This document shows, in pieces, positions 18,649 to 27,489 of a stretch of 64,000 nucleotides of DNA (its first letter is position 1; the number at the start of each line of letters is the position of its first letter). Below the pieces are notes generated by a model. It searched no databases. It had not been told where the DNA came from and worked only from the letters and a program-made list of their open reading frames with translations. The translations under genes were made by a program, and so were the position numbers. The DNA is taken from NCBI RefSeq assembly GCF_019793465.1, contig NZ_JAILYJ010000006.1, positions 1 through 64,000 on the forward strand, given 5' to 3'. This stretch comes from Rhizobium croatiense (lineage in GTDB: Bacteria > Pseudomonadota > Alphaproteobacteria > Rhizobiales > Rhizobiaceae).

Positions 18649-20115
18649 ATGAACGACAGCATCCGCTTCATCCTGAACGGCGAAGATATCGCGCTCGCCA
18701 ATGTCGGGCCGACCGAGACACTTCTCGATTTTCTGCGGATGAAGCGGCGGCTGACGGGCACCAAGGAAGGATGCGCCGAAGGTGACTGCGGCGCCTGCAC
18801 CGTGCTTGTCGGGCGGCTGGCCGACGGCAAGCTCGCTTACGAATCGGTCAATGCCTGCATCCGTTTCATGGGCTCATTGCATGCCACGCACGTGGTGACG
18901 GTCGAGCATCTGGCCGGCCGGGACGGCGCCCTGCATCCAGTGCAGCAGGCGCTGGTCGATTGTCATGGTTCGCAGTGCGGCTTCTGTACCCCGGGCTTCG
19001 TCATGTCGCTCTACGGGCTGTGGCTAACGAAGGAAAAACCCGGCCGCCGCGAGATCGAAAAGGCGCTGCAGGGCAATCTCTGTCGCTGCACCGGCTACGA
19101 GCCGATCGTCAAGGCCGCCGAGCAGGTCAGCCTGCAGCGGCCGAGCGCGCTCTTCGACCCGCTGCAGCGGACTCGCTCGGAAATCGTCGCGCGGCTCTGG
19201 GCAATGCAGGCGAGCGGCACCATCCGGATTGCCAGCGGCGAAGACCGGCTGATCGTTCCGGCTTCGCTCCAGGCGCTGGCGGAAGTCCTCTCTGAGGAAC
19301 CCGACGCGACCGTCATTGCCGGCTCGACCGATGTCGGTCTCTGGGTGACGAAGCAGATGCGCCGGCTGAGCCCGGTCGTTTTCATCAATCATCTGAGCGA
19401 ATTGCAGTCGGTGACGGAAAGCGAAGACGGCGTCACCATCGGCGCCGGCGTCAGCTACAGCAGGGCCTTCGAGGCGATTTCCAGCGAGATCCCAGCGCTC
19501 GGGCGGCTGATAGACCGCATCGGCGGCGAGCAGGTGCGCAACATGGGCACGATCGGCGGCAATATCGCCAACGGTTCGCCGATCGGCGACAGTCCCCCGC
19601 CGCTGATCGCCCTCGGCGCGACGCTTACCCTGCGTTCCCTGCAAGTGCAGCGCCAAATGCCGCTCGAGGATTTCTTCATCGCCTATGGCAAACAGGATCG
19701 CAGACCCGGCGAATTCGTCGAAAGCGTCTTCGTGCCCTATCCCAAGGCCGCCAGCCGCTTTGCCGCCTACAAGATCACCAAGCGCCGTGACGAGGACATC
19801 ACCGCCGTGCTTGGCGCCTTTCTGCTGACGCTCGACGAGGCCGAGACCATTACCGACATCCGCATCGCCTTTGGCGGCATGGCGGCGACGCCAAAGCGCG
19901 CGCCGTCAGTCGAGGCCGCGCTGATCGGCAAACCGTGGACGGAAGCGACGATCGAAGCGGCCCGCCCCGCCTTCGACACCGACTACCAGCCGCTGACCGA
20001 CTGGCGCGCCACGGCGGAGTATCGCCAGCTGACGGCGAAGAACCTGCTGACACGGTTCTATCTTGAGACCGTCGGCGCGCCGGCGGAGCTGAAGCGGTTC
20101 GAGGAGGTGGCGTGA
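18649..20115 (+). CDS. xdhA: Xanthine dehydrogenase small subunit (2Fe-2S and FAD)
   Basis: The 488-residue protein carries two [2Fe-2S] clusters and FAD. The plant-type cluster is CAEGDCGACTVLVG with its fourth cysteine in NACIRF. The second cluster is CGFCTPGF and CRCTGYEPI. The FAD-binding part contains VIAGSTDVGLWVTKQMR and MGTIGGNIANGSPIGDS. It oxidises hypoxanthine and xanthine to urate together with XdhB. The ATG at 18649 lies 28 bp after bdhA. Downstream, a 214-bp gap filled by an inverted repeat separates it from xdhB, which is unusual inside this operon. Confidence 0.95.
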   Translation: MNDSIRFILNGEDIALANVGPTETLLDFLRMKRRLTGTKEGCAEGDCGACTVLVGRLADGKLAYESVNACIRFMGSLHATHVVTVEHLAGRDGALHPVQQALVDCHGSQCGFCTPGFVMSLYGLWLTKEKPGRREIEKALQGNLCRCTGYEPIVKAAEQVSLQRPSALFDPLQRTRSEIVARLWAMQASGTIRIASGEDRLIVPASLQALAEVLSEEPDATVIAGSTDVGLWVTKQMRRLSPVVFINHLSELQSVTESEDGVTIGAGVSYSRAFEAISSEIPALGRLIDRIGGEQVRNMGTIGGNIANGSPIGDSPPPLIALGATLTLRSLQVQRQMPLEDFFIAYGKQDRRPGEFVESVFVPYPKAASRFAAYKITKRRDEDITAVLGAFLLTLDEAETITDIRIAFGGMAATPKRAPSVEAALIGKPWTEATIEAARPAFDTDYQPLTDWRATAEYRQLTAKNLLTRFYLETVGAPAELKRFEEVA

Positions 20116-20142
20116 TGGAGAAGTCAACCGTTGGCGCCAACC

Positions 20143-20263
20143 GCCCCACTCATCCGCCTGCCGGCACCTTCTCCCCGCTGGGGAGAAGAGACAATGGGCA
20201 ACGTCACGACTCCCTCTTCTCCCCAGCGGGGAGAAGGTGCCTGATAGGGCGGATGAGGGGGGC
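20143..20263. repeat. Rhizobial intergenic inverted repeat, second family
   Basis: Arms CACCTTCTCCCCGCTGGGGA (about 20166-20185) and CCCCAGCGGGGAGAAGGTG (20221-20239) face each other. CTCATCCGCC at the left end pairs with GGCGGATGAG at the right. The element closely matches 4380-4515. It lies between xdhA and xdhB and could set their relative expression by stabilising or terminating the transcript. Confidence 0.8.
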
Positions 20264-20329
20264 GAGCGGCGCTGAGCCCCGAGCGCCCGGAGCATCTGCG
20301 ACGGGCAATTTTTCGACAGGGAGACGCTA

Positions 20330-22669
20330 ATGGACAAGTCCACCTTCGAAAATCCCAAAGTCGTCATCTCCGGTCCCATCCACGGCGCGCTGCGCCATGA
20401 CTCAGCGCACAAGCATGTCACCGGAACCGCCGATTATATCGATGATATTCCCGAACCCGCCGGCCTGCTACACGGCGCGCTCGGCCTTTCCGACCGGGCA
20501 CATGCCGAAATCACAAACATCGATCTTTCCGCTGTCGCCGCCTATCCCGGCGTCGTCTGGGTTTTCACCGGCAAGGACGTGCCCGGTGTCAACGACACCA
20601 GCTCAAACGGCAGCCATGACGAGCCGCTGCTCGCTGAAACCTTAGTTCAATTTCACGGCCAGCCGATCTTTGCCGTCATCGCCGAAACACGCGACGCGGC
20701 TCGCCGCGCCGCGCGGCTGGCGAAGATCGACTATCGCGACCTCACGCACTGGCACGATATCGACGGCGCGCTCGCCAATGGCGGCCCGCTGGTCATCACC
20801 CCGATGACGCTCCAGCGCGGTGAGCCGGAAACGGAAATGCCGAATGCCGCCATGCGGCTGAAGGGGCAGATGCGCATCGGCGGCCAGGAGCATTTCTATC
20901 TCGAAGGCCATATCGCCGTGGCCATTCCCGGCGAGGACGACGAGGTCACCGTCTGGTCCTCGACGCAGCATCCGAGCGAGATCCAGCATATTGTCGGCCA
21001 CGTGCTCGATATCCCGTCGAACGCGGTCACCGTCAACGTGCGCCGCATGGGCGGCGGCTTCGGCGGCAAGGAGACGCAGGGCAGTCAGTTCGCAGCCCTT
21101 GCGGCGATCGCCGCCAAAAAGCTCGGCCGTGCCGTCAAATTCCGCCCGGACCGCGACGAGGATATGAGCGCCACCGGCAAGCGCCATGATTTCCTGGTCG
21201 ATTACGAAGTGGGTTTCGATGCCGAAGGCCGCATCCACGCGGTCGACGCCACTTACGCGGCGCGCTGCGGCTTCTCCTCCGACCTCTCCGGACCGGTAAC
21301 CGACCGCGCGCTGTTCCATGCCGATTCAAGCTATTTCTATCCGCATGTGCATCTGACCTCGAAACCGCTCAAGACACACACCGTCTCCAACACCGCCTTC
21401 CGCGGCTTCGGCGGGCCGCAGGGCATGCTCGGCGCCGAGCGCATCATCGAGGAGGTCGCCTATGCCCTCGGCAAGGATCCGCTCGACATCCGCAAGCTGA
21501 ATTTCTACGGCCAGCCGGGCTCCGGGCGCACGCTGACGCCTTACCATCAGGAGGTCGAGGACAATATCATCGCCCGCGTCGTCGACGAGCTGGAGGATAC
21601 GTCAGACTACCGGGCGCGGCGCAATGCCATCATCGGCTTCAACCGCGACAGCCGCTATATCAAGAAGGGCATTGCCCTGACGCCGGTGAAATTCGGCATC
21701 TCCTTCACCATGACCGCCTTCAACCAGGCCGGCGCCCTCGTCCATATCTATCAGGACGGCTCGATCCACCTGAACCATGGCGGCACCGAAATGGGTCAGG
21801 GCCTCTATACCAAGGTGGCGCAGGTGCTGGCCGACAGCTTCCAGGTCGATATCGATCGGGTCAAGATCACCGCGACGACGACCGCCAAGGTGCCGAACAC
21901 CTCGGCGACCGCCGCCTCCTCCGGCTCGGACCTCAACGGCATGGCAGCCTACGACGCCGCCCGCCAGATCAAGGAACGTCTGGTGGCCTTTGCCGCCGAT
22001 AAATGGGAGGTGGCGCCGTCCGACATCGTCTTCCTGCCGAACCGCGTGCGGGTCGGCGAGAGCGAGATCCCCTTCCCCGATTTCATCAAACAGGCCTATT
22101 TCGCCCGTGTCCAGCTGTCCGCCGCCGGGTTCTACAAGACGCCGAAGATCCACTGGGACCGCAAGGCCGGCCGCGGCACGCCCTTCTATTATTTCGCCTA
22201 TGGCGCCGCCTGCACCGAGGTCTCGATCGATACGCTGACCGGCGAATATCTGATCGACCGCACTGACATCCTCCACGATGTCGGCCGCTCGCTGAACCCG
22301 GCGATCGACCTCGGCCAAGTCGAGGGCGCCTTCGTGCAGGGCCTGGGCTGGCTGACGACGGAAGAACTCTGGTGGGACGACAAGGGGCGGCTGCGCACCC
22401 ATGCGCCATCCACCTACAAGATCCCTCTCGCCTCCGACCGGCCGAAGATCTTCAATGTGCGCCTCGCCGAATGGTCGGAGAACGCGGAGGCCACCATCGG
22501 CCGCTCCAAGGCCGTCGGCGAACCACCCTTCATGCTGGCGATCTCGGTGCTGGAAGCACTGTCGATGGCGGTCGCCAGCGTCGCGGATTACAAGGTCTGC
22601 CCCAGGCTCGACGCCCCGGCGACGCCGGAACGGGTGCTGATGGCGGTGGAGCGGATGAAGCGGGTGTAG
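20330..22669 (+). CDS. xdhB: Xanthine dehydrogenase large subunit (molybdenum cofactor)
   Basis: The 779-residue subunit binds the molybdopterin cofactor and the purine. GGGFGGKETQGSQF is the molybdopterin-binding motif. FRGFGGPQG supplies the substrate-orienting arginine region, and the catalytic glutamate is in KAVGEPPFMLAISV near residue 725. Length and order match bacterial XdhB. The ATG at 20330 follows ACAGGGAGACG. The preceding gap contains an inverted repeat. Confidence 0.96.
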   Translation: MDKSTFENPKVVISGPIHGALRHDSAHKHVTGTADYIDDIPEPAGLLHGALGLSDRAHAEITNIDLSAVAAYPGVVWVFTGKDVPGVNDTSSNGSHDEPLLAETLVQFHGQPIFAVIAETRDAARRAARLAKIDYRDLTHWHDIDGALANGGPLVITPMTLQRGEPETEMPNAAMRLKGQMRIGGQEHFYLEGHIAVAIPGEDDEVTVWSSTQHPSEIQHIVGHVLDIPSNAVTVNVRRMGGGFGGKETQGSQFAALAAIAAKKLGRAVKFRPDRDEDMSATGKRHDFLVDYEVGFDAEGRIHAVDATYAARCGFSSDLSGPVTDRALFHADSSYFYPHVHLTSKPLKTHTVSNTAFRGFGGPQGMLGAERIIEEVAYALGKDPLDIRKLNFYGQPGSGRTLTPYHQEVEDNIIARVVDELEDTSDYRARRNAIIGFNRDSRYIKKGIALTPVKFGISFTMTAFNQAGALVHIYQDGSIHLNHGGTEMGQGLYTKVAQVLADSFQVDIDRVKITATTTAKVPNTSATAASSGSDLNGMAAYDAARQIKERLVAFAADKWEVAPSDIVFLPNRVRVGESEIPFPDFIKQAYFARVQLSAAGFYKTPKIHWDRKAGRGTPFYYFAYGAACTEVSIDTLTGEYLIDRTDILHDVGRSLNPAIDLGQVEGAFVQGLGWLTTEELWWDDKGRLRTHAPSTYKIPLASDRPKIFNVRLAEWSENAEATIGRSKAVGEPPFMLAISVLEALSMAVASVADYKVCPRLDAPATPERVLMAVERMKRV

Positions 22670-22721
22670 GATGGTAAGACGTCCGGCTGGTTTGTTGCTC
22701 GAGCGGAACCGGCAGAGTGGG

Positions 22722-22917
22722 CGCCCCCCTCTGTCCTGCCGGACATCTCCCCAACAAGGGGGGAGATCGGCAAGACGACGACCCTTCGCCCATATTGCTC
22801 TGACAGCGGATTATCAAGATCCAGTTTTAGGCCGTCGTTTCCCCGTCTTGAGAAGCCCGCGCCTCATGCCGATCTCCCCCCTTGTGGGGGAGATGTCCGG
22901 CAGGACAGAGGGGGGTA
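22722..22917. repeat. RIME-like rhizobial intergenic repeat, inverted pair
   Basis: GTCCTGCCGGACATCTCCCC near 22733-22752 and GGGGGAGATGTCCGGCAGGA near 22886-22905 are near-perfect inverted copies. Each is next to a smaller palindrome with CTCCCCCCTTGTGGGGGAG-type symmetry. It belongs with the 238-402 element. It fills most of the 279-bp gap between xdhB and xdhC, so this operon contains repeats at two of its internal junctions. Confidence 0.8.
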
Positions 22918-22948
22918 ACACAGCCACTTACTCCTCGGCCATCCTCCC

Positions 22949-23761
22949 ATGACCGACCTCCCCACCTTCCTCGCCGCCTACCCCAACAGCATCCTCGTCG
23001 ACATCACCGAGACACAGGGCTCCACCCCGCGCGAGGCCGGGGCCTGCATGCTCGTCTCGCCAACCGCGCTGTGGGGCACGATCGGCGGCGGACAGTTCGA
23101 ATTCATGGCGATCCACAATGCGCGGGAGATGCTGGCGGGAACCGGCGGCGCAACCACCATGGATATCCCGCTCGGCCCTGAGATCGGCCAGTGCTGTGGT
23201 GGGCGTACTCAGTTGCGGTTCCGCCAACTGACGCCGACGTTGAAAAACGAGCTCGAAGCCACACTTGCCGGCGAAATCGAGCGCCTGCCCGAGGTGCTTC
23301 TCTTCGGCGCCGGCCATGTCGGCCGCGCGCTGGCGGCTGCTCTTGCGCCGCTGCCGCTGTCGGTCACGGTGGTCGAAACCCGTCAGGAAGAACTCGCCAA
23401 TCTGCCGGCGGCGACGAAGACCCGCCTCGTGCCGATGCCGGAAGCGCTGGTGAAGGATATTGCCGCCGGCGGCGCGGTCGTCATCCTGACGCACGACCAT
23501 GCGCTGGACTTTCTCATCGCCCGTGAAGCGCTGGCAAGGGAGGATCTCGCCTATACCGGCATGATCGGTTCAGCGACCAAACGCGCCACCCTGGCAAGCT
23601 GGCTTTCCCGCGAAGGCGGCGAACGAGGCTGGATGAAGCGATTGACGCTGCCGATCGGCGGCTCGGCGGTCAGGGACAAACGCCCCGAAGTGATCGCCGC
23701 AATGACCGCCGCCGAAATCCTGACGGCGCTGGCGGCCTATCGCTTGCAGGCGTCCTCGTAA
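22949..23761 (+). CDS. xdhC: Xanthine dehydrogenase accessory protein XdhC
   Basis: XdhC binds molybdenum cofactor, promotes its sulfuration and inserts it into XdhB. The 270-residue protein has the XdhC/CoxI N-terminal domain (ITETQGSTPREAGACMLVS, then GGGQFEF and GRCCGG-like GQCCGG). A C-terminal Rossmann domain begins VLLFGAGHVGRALAAALA. The conserved cysteine in GQCCGGR is present. The ATG at 22949 has only a weak ribosome site. Its 3' end overlaps the convergent small gene by 25 bp. Function fits the xdhA-xdhB genes just upstream. Confidence 0.94.
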   Translation: MTDLPTFLAAYPNSILVDITETQGSTPREAGACMLVSPTALWGTIGGGQFEFMAIHNAREMLAGTGGATTMDIPLGPEIGQCCGGRTQLRFRQLTPTLKNELEATLAGEIERLPEVLLFGAGHVGRALAAALAPLPLSVTVVETRQEELANLPAATKTRLVPMPEALVKDIAAGGAVVILTHDHALDFLIAREALAREDLAYTGMIGSATKRATLASWLSREGGERGWMKRLTLPIGGSAVRDKRPEVIAAMTAAEILTALAAYRLQASS

Positions 23762-23931
23762 AACGGATCGCGTCCATCGAGGAAACCAAGATCGCGCTTG
23801 ACGCGGTCCGGCGCAGCATCGAGATCGATGCGGGGCAGCCGGCCGAAACGGCCGACCAGCAGTCCCGCAAGACGCTTGAACACACCCACGCTCTGCTGCG
23901 AGCGCTTCTCTTCGATAGCAAAGCAATCCAT
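23737..23931 (-). CDS. Small protein of 64 residues, DUF1127-like C-terminus
   Basis: This is an intact small frame with a strong ribosome site (GAGGTGATGTC before the ATG at 23931). The N-terminus MDCFAIEEKRSQQSVGVF is followed by a short hydrophobic stretch KRLAGLLVGRFGRLP and RVKRDLGFLDGRDPFYEDACKR. The RDLGFLDGR part resembles the C-terminal motif of DUF1127-type small alphaproteobacterial proteins, but the match is by eye. It is divergent from a LysR-type regulator with a dyad between them, the classical layout of a regulator and its target. No function is assigned. Confidence 0.6.
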   Translation of the reverse strand: MDCFAIEEKRSQQSVGVFKRLAGLLVGRFGRLPRIDLDAAPDRVKRDLGFLDGRDPFYEDACKR

Positions 23932-23961
23932 GACATCACCTCGTCAGTTTGATGGTATGAG

Positions 23962-23989
23962 TTGCAGTTTGCCGTGGAAAATGCTGCAA
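23962..23989. promoter_or_regulatory. Candidate LysR-type operator in divergent intergenic region
   Basis: TTGCAG at 23962-23967 and CTGCAA at 23984-23989 form a perfect 6-nt inverted repeat separated by 16 bp. It lies between the divergent small gene (start 23931) and the LysR gene (start 24033). Half-site sequence and location fit LysR-type sites, although the centre spacing is longer than the classic T-N11-A core. Binding is inferred. Confidence 0.45.
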
Positions 23990-24032
23990 TTCCAATCGAA
24001 CGACCGTCTGCCTGCATCAAGAGAACTTATCC

Positions 24033-24929
24033 ATGAAACTCTCGAAACAATTCCCGCTGAATGCGCTGCGCGTTTTCGAGGCCGCCGCCCGGTTCGGCAG
24101 TTTCACCAAGGCGGGCGACGAACTCGGCATGACGCAGACCGCCGTCAGCTATCAGATCAAGCTCTTGGAGGAGAATGTCGGCGAGCCGCTCTTCCTGCGC
24201 CGTCCCCGCCAGATCGCGCTGACGGAGACCGGCGAGCGGCTGGCGCCGAAGGTGACCGAAGCCTTTGCCATGCTGCACGACGCGATGGCGACGGCGCGCG
24301 ACAGCGTCGAAGGTACGCTCGCCATCAGCTCGACCCACACCTTCGCCTCGAAATGGCTGGCGCCGCGCCTCGGCTCCTTCCATTTGAAGCATCCGGCGAT
24401 CGCGGTGCGCTTTCAGGCGACCTCCGATATCATCGACTTTTCCCGCGAGCAGATCGATGTCGGCATCCGCTGGGGCGACGGCAACTGGCCGGGGCTGGCG
24501 CTGCACCGGCTGATGGGCCTGGAGTTCACGCCGATGCTGAGCCCGAAGCTGGCGGCATCGGCCGGCGGCATCAAGGAGCCGCGTGATCTCCTGAAGTTCG
24601 ATCTCTTCGACGCCGGCGACATCTGGTGGAAACAATGGTTCGAGGCAGCCGGCGTCACCGACACGGATCTCGACCGCCGCCCGCGCAACCAGCTCGGCTC
24701 CCAGGCGGTGGAAGCCGATGCGGCGATGTCAGGACATGGCGTCGCCATCCTCAACCCGGCCTTCTATGCGGCCGAGATCGCGCTCGGCCGGCTCTATCAG
24801 CCCTTCGAGCTGACCCGCAGCGACGGCAAGGCCTACTGGCTCGCCTATCCCGAAAACCGCCGCAACGTGCCGAAGATCAAAGCCTTCCGCAACTGGATCC
24901 TCGAAGAGATAAAGGCGGCCGGGGATTAG
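24033..24929 (+). CDS. LysR family regulator, GcvA type
   Basis: The 298-residue protein has an N-terminal winged helix (FPLNALRVFEAAARFGSFTKAGDELGMTQTAVSYQIKLLEE, residues about 7-50). The effector domain begins near residue 93, and the DVGIRWGDGNWPGL segment is typical of the GcvA branch. LysR proteins usually regulate a divergent gene and themselves. The divergent neighbour is the 64-residue protein, and xdhC lies beyond it. A purine-linked role is possible but not shown. Confidence 0.9.
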   Translation: MKLSKQFPLNALRVFEAAARFGSFTKAGDELGMTQTAVSYQIKLLEENVGEPLFLRRPRQIALTETGERLAPKVTEAFAMLHDAMATARDSVEGTLAISSTHTFASKWLAPRLGSFHLKHPAIAVRFQATSDIIDFSREQIDVGIRWGDGNWPGLALHRLMGLEFTPMLSPKLAASAGGIKEPRDLLKFDLFDAGDIWWKQWFEAAGVTDTDLDRRPRNQLGSQAVEADAAMSGHGVAILNPAFYAAEIALGRLYQPFELTRSDGKAYWLAYPENRRNVPKIKAFRNWILEEIKAAGD

Positions 24930-24948
24930 AAGCAGGCACGCGGTAGTC

Positions 24949-25281
24949 TCAGAATCCCATCTCCGGCGCATAGAAGCAGCGCGGCGTATCCTCATTCGGA
25001 AAAAGACAGAGATGGTAGTCCTCGTCGCCGGATTGCATCGCCTTGGTCATCGGCAGCAGGAAGACATGCGCATGCGTGACCAGCCGGTGGTCGCCCGGCA
25101 GCAACGTTACGCGATATCCGCCCGGCGTCACCGCCACGCTTTTCGAAGGGATCATCTGGCAGTCGCCAGTATGACTGTCGCCGTTGCAACAATAGGGGTC
25201 ATAACTCCACCCCGAGGGTGCGTCATGAGCCGTCGCCAGCGACGCATATGCAATCATCACACACGTCAAAATGCTGCGCAT
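24949..25281 (-). CDS. Secreted hypothetical protein, 110 residues
   Basis: A signal peptide (MRSILTCVMIAYASLATA, cut before HDAPSG) precedes a 92-residue mature part. Six cysteines are arranged as CC, C, C and C: YCCNGDSHTGDC, HLCLF and RCFYAPEMGF. This suggests disulfide bonds or metal binding in the periplasm. The ATG at 25281 has GGAGAAGATG upstream. Similar small proteins are common in rhizobia but I know of no function. Confidence 0.7.
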   Translation of the reverse strand: MRSILTCVMIAYASLATAHDAPSGWSYDPYCCNGDSHTGDCQMIPSKSVAVTPGGYRVTLLPGDHRLVTHAHVFLLPMTKAMQSGDEDYHLCLFPNEDTPRCFYAPEMGF

Positions 25282-25442
25282 GGCATCTTCTCCGTCGATG
25301 AATGCGCCGCCGCTGATCCACTGTTCTTATTTCATTCCGGCGGCCTTAAACATAACTGTAACCGGATCGTCATGGTTTCAAGACCCGCTGTATTAGCGGA
25401 CCGAGTATAAGCCGGAGATAATACACACCTTCTCGGCAGCTT

Positions 25443-26125
25443 TTAGGCACACAGCAGTTCGACGATGCGGCCGCGATCGGCAGCTTCGACAAAACCGTCG
25501 GAAATCATCAGCGGAGCGCCGAAGACTTCGACGAGCCCGTTGCCGAGGATCAGACCTTCGCCGTCCCTGCATGCGAGAATGCGATTTGCCGTCGTCTCGC
25601 TGTAGCGCAACAGCGAGGGGAGATAGCCGGGACCGTCGTTCACATGCGGAAAGAACTCGAAAGGCACCAGATCGAGAGCCGCGCCATCCCGCACGGCATC
25701 CGGCGAACCGCCGGAAAACAGCGCGTCGGCGGCGATCGTCGGCGTCATCAAAATCGCCCCGGCGCTGGTTCCGACGAGAATGCCGTCATCCAGCGCCCAC
25801 GCGCGCAGCCTCTCCAGCATGCCGCTTTGGCGCAGCCGTCTCAGAAAATCGCCGGTGCGGCCGCCGGTCAGATGAATAGCGTTGCAGGTAAACAGCCGGC
25901 CGATCTCGTCGCCGGAAAGCGCGTCGAGATCGACGAAAAGATCGAGAGACAGCCCATATTGGAGATAGTACTGCCGTTTTTCATCGAAGAACTCGCGCGC
26001 TGCGGCTCAGGAGCGGAGGCGATATAGCCGATGCGGTTTCCGCGTGCGAGGATGAGCGCGGCAAGCCGCCGGTCCATCGGCGCGTTTTCGGCGATGAGCT
26101 GATCGCTGTAGAGCGCGGTGATCAT
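25443..26125 (-). pseudogene. Peptidase E-like (S51 family) hydrolase, frameshifted
   Basis: Translation from the ATG at 26125 (GGGGAGGAATGGC upstream) begins MITALYSDQLIAENAPMDRRLAALI and IGYIASAPEPQR. At the run CGCGCGC (25994-26000) the frame is lost. The continuation, EFFDEKRQYYLQYG through TCNAIHLTGGRTGDFLRRLRQSG, is open in another frame to the stop at 25443. GTSAGAIL holds the nucleophile serine of S51 peptidases such as dipeptidase E and cyanophycinase. Removing one CG pair (or adding one base) restores about 226 residues. Either a real two-base slip in a CG run or an assembly error would explain it. Confidence 0.82.
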
Positions 26126-26250
26126 GCCATTCCTCCCCGGGCTTCACCGCCATTACTGAAATCGGCGTCCTGTGCGGTTCTTCAATCTCCTCTTCCCTCC
26201 CCGCCAAAATTTCCGCAATGTCACGAGTCGGAGGAAGTTAGGGGAATTCG

Positions 26251-27489
26251 ATGTATGAATATGCCATAGCATGGGAATGGCTCGCCTTTGCGGCGCGCTG
26301 GTTCCATGTCGTCACCGCGATCGCCTGGATCGGATCGTCCTTCTATTTCATCGCGCTCGATCTCGGACTGGTGAAACGCCCGCATCTGCCGCCCGGCGCC
26401 TATGGCGAGGAATGGCAGGTCCATGGCGGCGGCTTCTATCATATCCAGAAATATCTGGTGGCGCCCGCGCAAATGCCGGAGCACCTGACCTGGTTCAAAT
26501 ATGAGAGCTATTTCACCTGGATATCCGGCTTCCTGATGCTCTGCATCGTCTATTACGGCGGCGCCGACCTCTTTCTCATCGATCGCCATGTGCTCGATAT
26601 CAGCCCGCCGGTGGCGATCCTGATCTCGCTCGCATCGCTCGCCTTCGGCTGGGTCGTCTACGACCTGCTCTGCAAGTCGCCGCTTGGGCGCAACACCTGG
26701 GGACTGATGGCGGTGCTCTATGTCGTGCTCGTTTTCATCGCCTGGGGTTACACGCAGCTTTTCACCGGCCGCGCCGCCTTCCTGCATCTCGGCGCCTTCA
26801 CCGCGACGATCATGTCGGCCAATGTCTTCATGATCATCATCCCCAACCAGAAGATCGTCGTCGCCGACCTGATCGCCGGCCGCACGCCCGATCCGAAATA
26901 CGGGCAGGTCGCCAAGCAGCGTTCGCTGCACAACAACTATCTGACGCTGCCCGTCATCTTCTTCATGCTGTCAAACCATTATCCGCTGGCCTTCGGCACG
27001 GCATTCAACTGGGTGATCGCCGCCCTGGTCTTCCTGATGGGCGTCACCATCCGTCACTGGTTCAACACCACGCACGCCAGAAAAGGCCGGCCGACCTGGA
27101 CCTGGATCGTCACCGTCATCCTCTTCATCCTGATCATGTGGCTTTCGACCGTGCCGAAGCTGCTGACCAGCGAAACGGACGCAGCGGCGGTGGCGCCCGC
27201 CTTCCAGCAATTCGCCGGCGATCCGCATTTTCCCGCCGTCAAGCAACTGGTCGCGACGCGCTGTTCCATGTGCCACGCCGCCGAGCCTGTCTATGAGGGC
27301 ATCGTGCGGCCGCCGAATGAGGTGATGCTCGAAAACGACGCGGAAATTGCCGCCCACGCCCGGGAAATCTATATACAGGCGGGGCGCAGCCATGCCATGC
27401 CGCCCGGCAACGTGACCGATATGACGCCGGACGAACGCAAGCTGCTCGTCGCCTGGTTCCAAAGCGCAGTCGAAGGCAAGAAACAATGA
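26251..27489 (+). CDS. puuD: Urate hydroxylase PuuD (membrane, cytochrome c-fused)
   Basis: PuuD oxidises urate to 5-hydroxyisourate at the inner membrane without producing peroxide. The 412-residue protein has eight or so membrane helices, starting WLAFAARWFHVVTAIAWIGSSFYFI. A C-terminal cytochrome c domain contains the heme site CSMCH near residue 341 and the distal Met region SHAMPPGNV. This matches the characterised Agrobacterium-type PuuD. The ATG at 26251 follows GAGGAAGTTAGGGGAATTCG. Its end overlaps guaD by 4 bp. Purine ring opening continues with uraH and uraD near 35-37 kb. Confidence 0.94.
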   Translation: MYEYAIAWEWLAFAARWFHVVTAIAWIGSSFYFIALDLGLVKRPHLPPGAYGEEWQVHGGGFYHIQKYLVAPAQMPEHLTWFKYESYFTWISGFLMLCIVYYGGADLFLIDRHVLDISPPVAILISLASLAFGWVVYDLLCKSPLGRNTWGLMAVLYVVLVFIAWGYTQLFTGRAAFLHLGAFTATIMSANVFMIIIPNQKIVVADLIAGRTPDPKYGQVAKQRSLHNNYLTLPVIFFMLSNHYPLAFGTAFNWVIAALVFLMGVTIRHWFNTTHARKGRPTWTWIVTVILFILIMWLSTVPKLLTSETDAAAVAPAFQQFAGDPHFPAVKQLVATRCSMCHAAEPVYEGIVRPPNEVMLENDAEIAAHAREIYIQAGRSHAMPPGNVTDMTPDERKLLVAWFQSAVEGKKQ

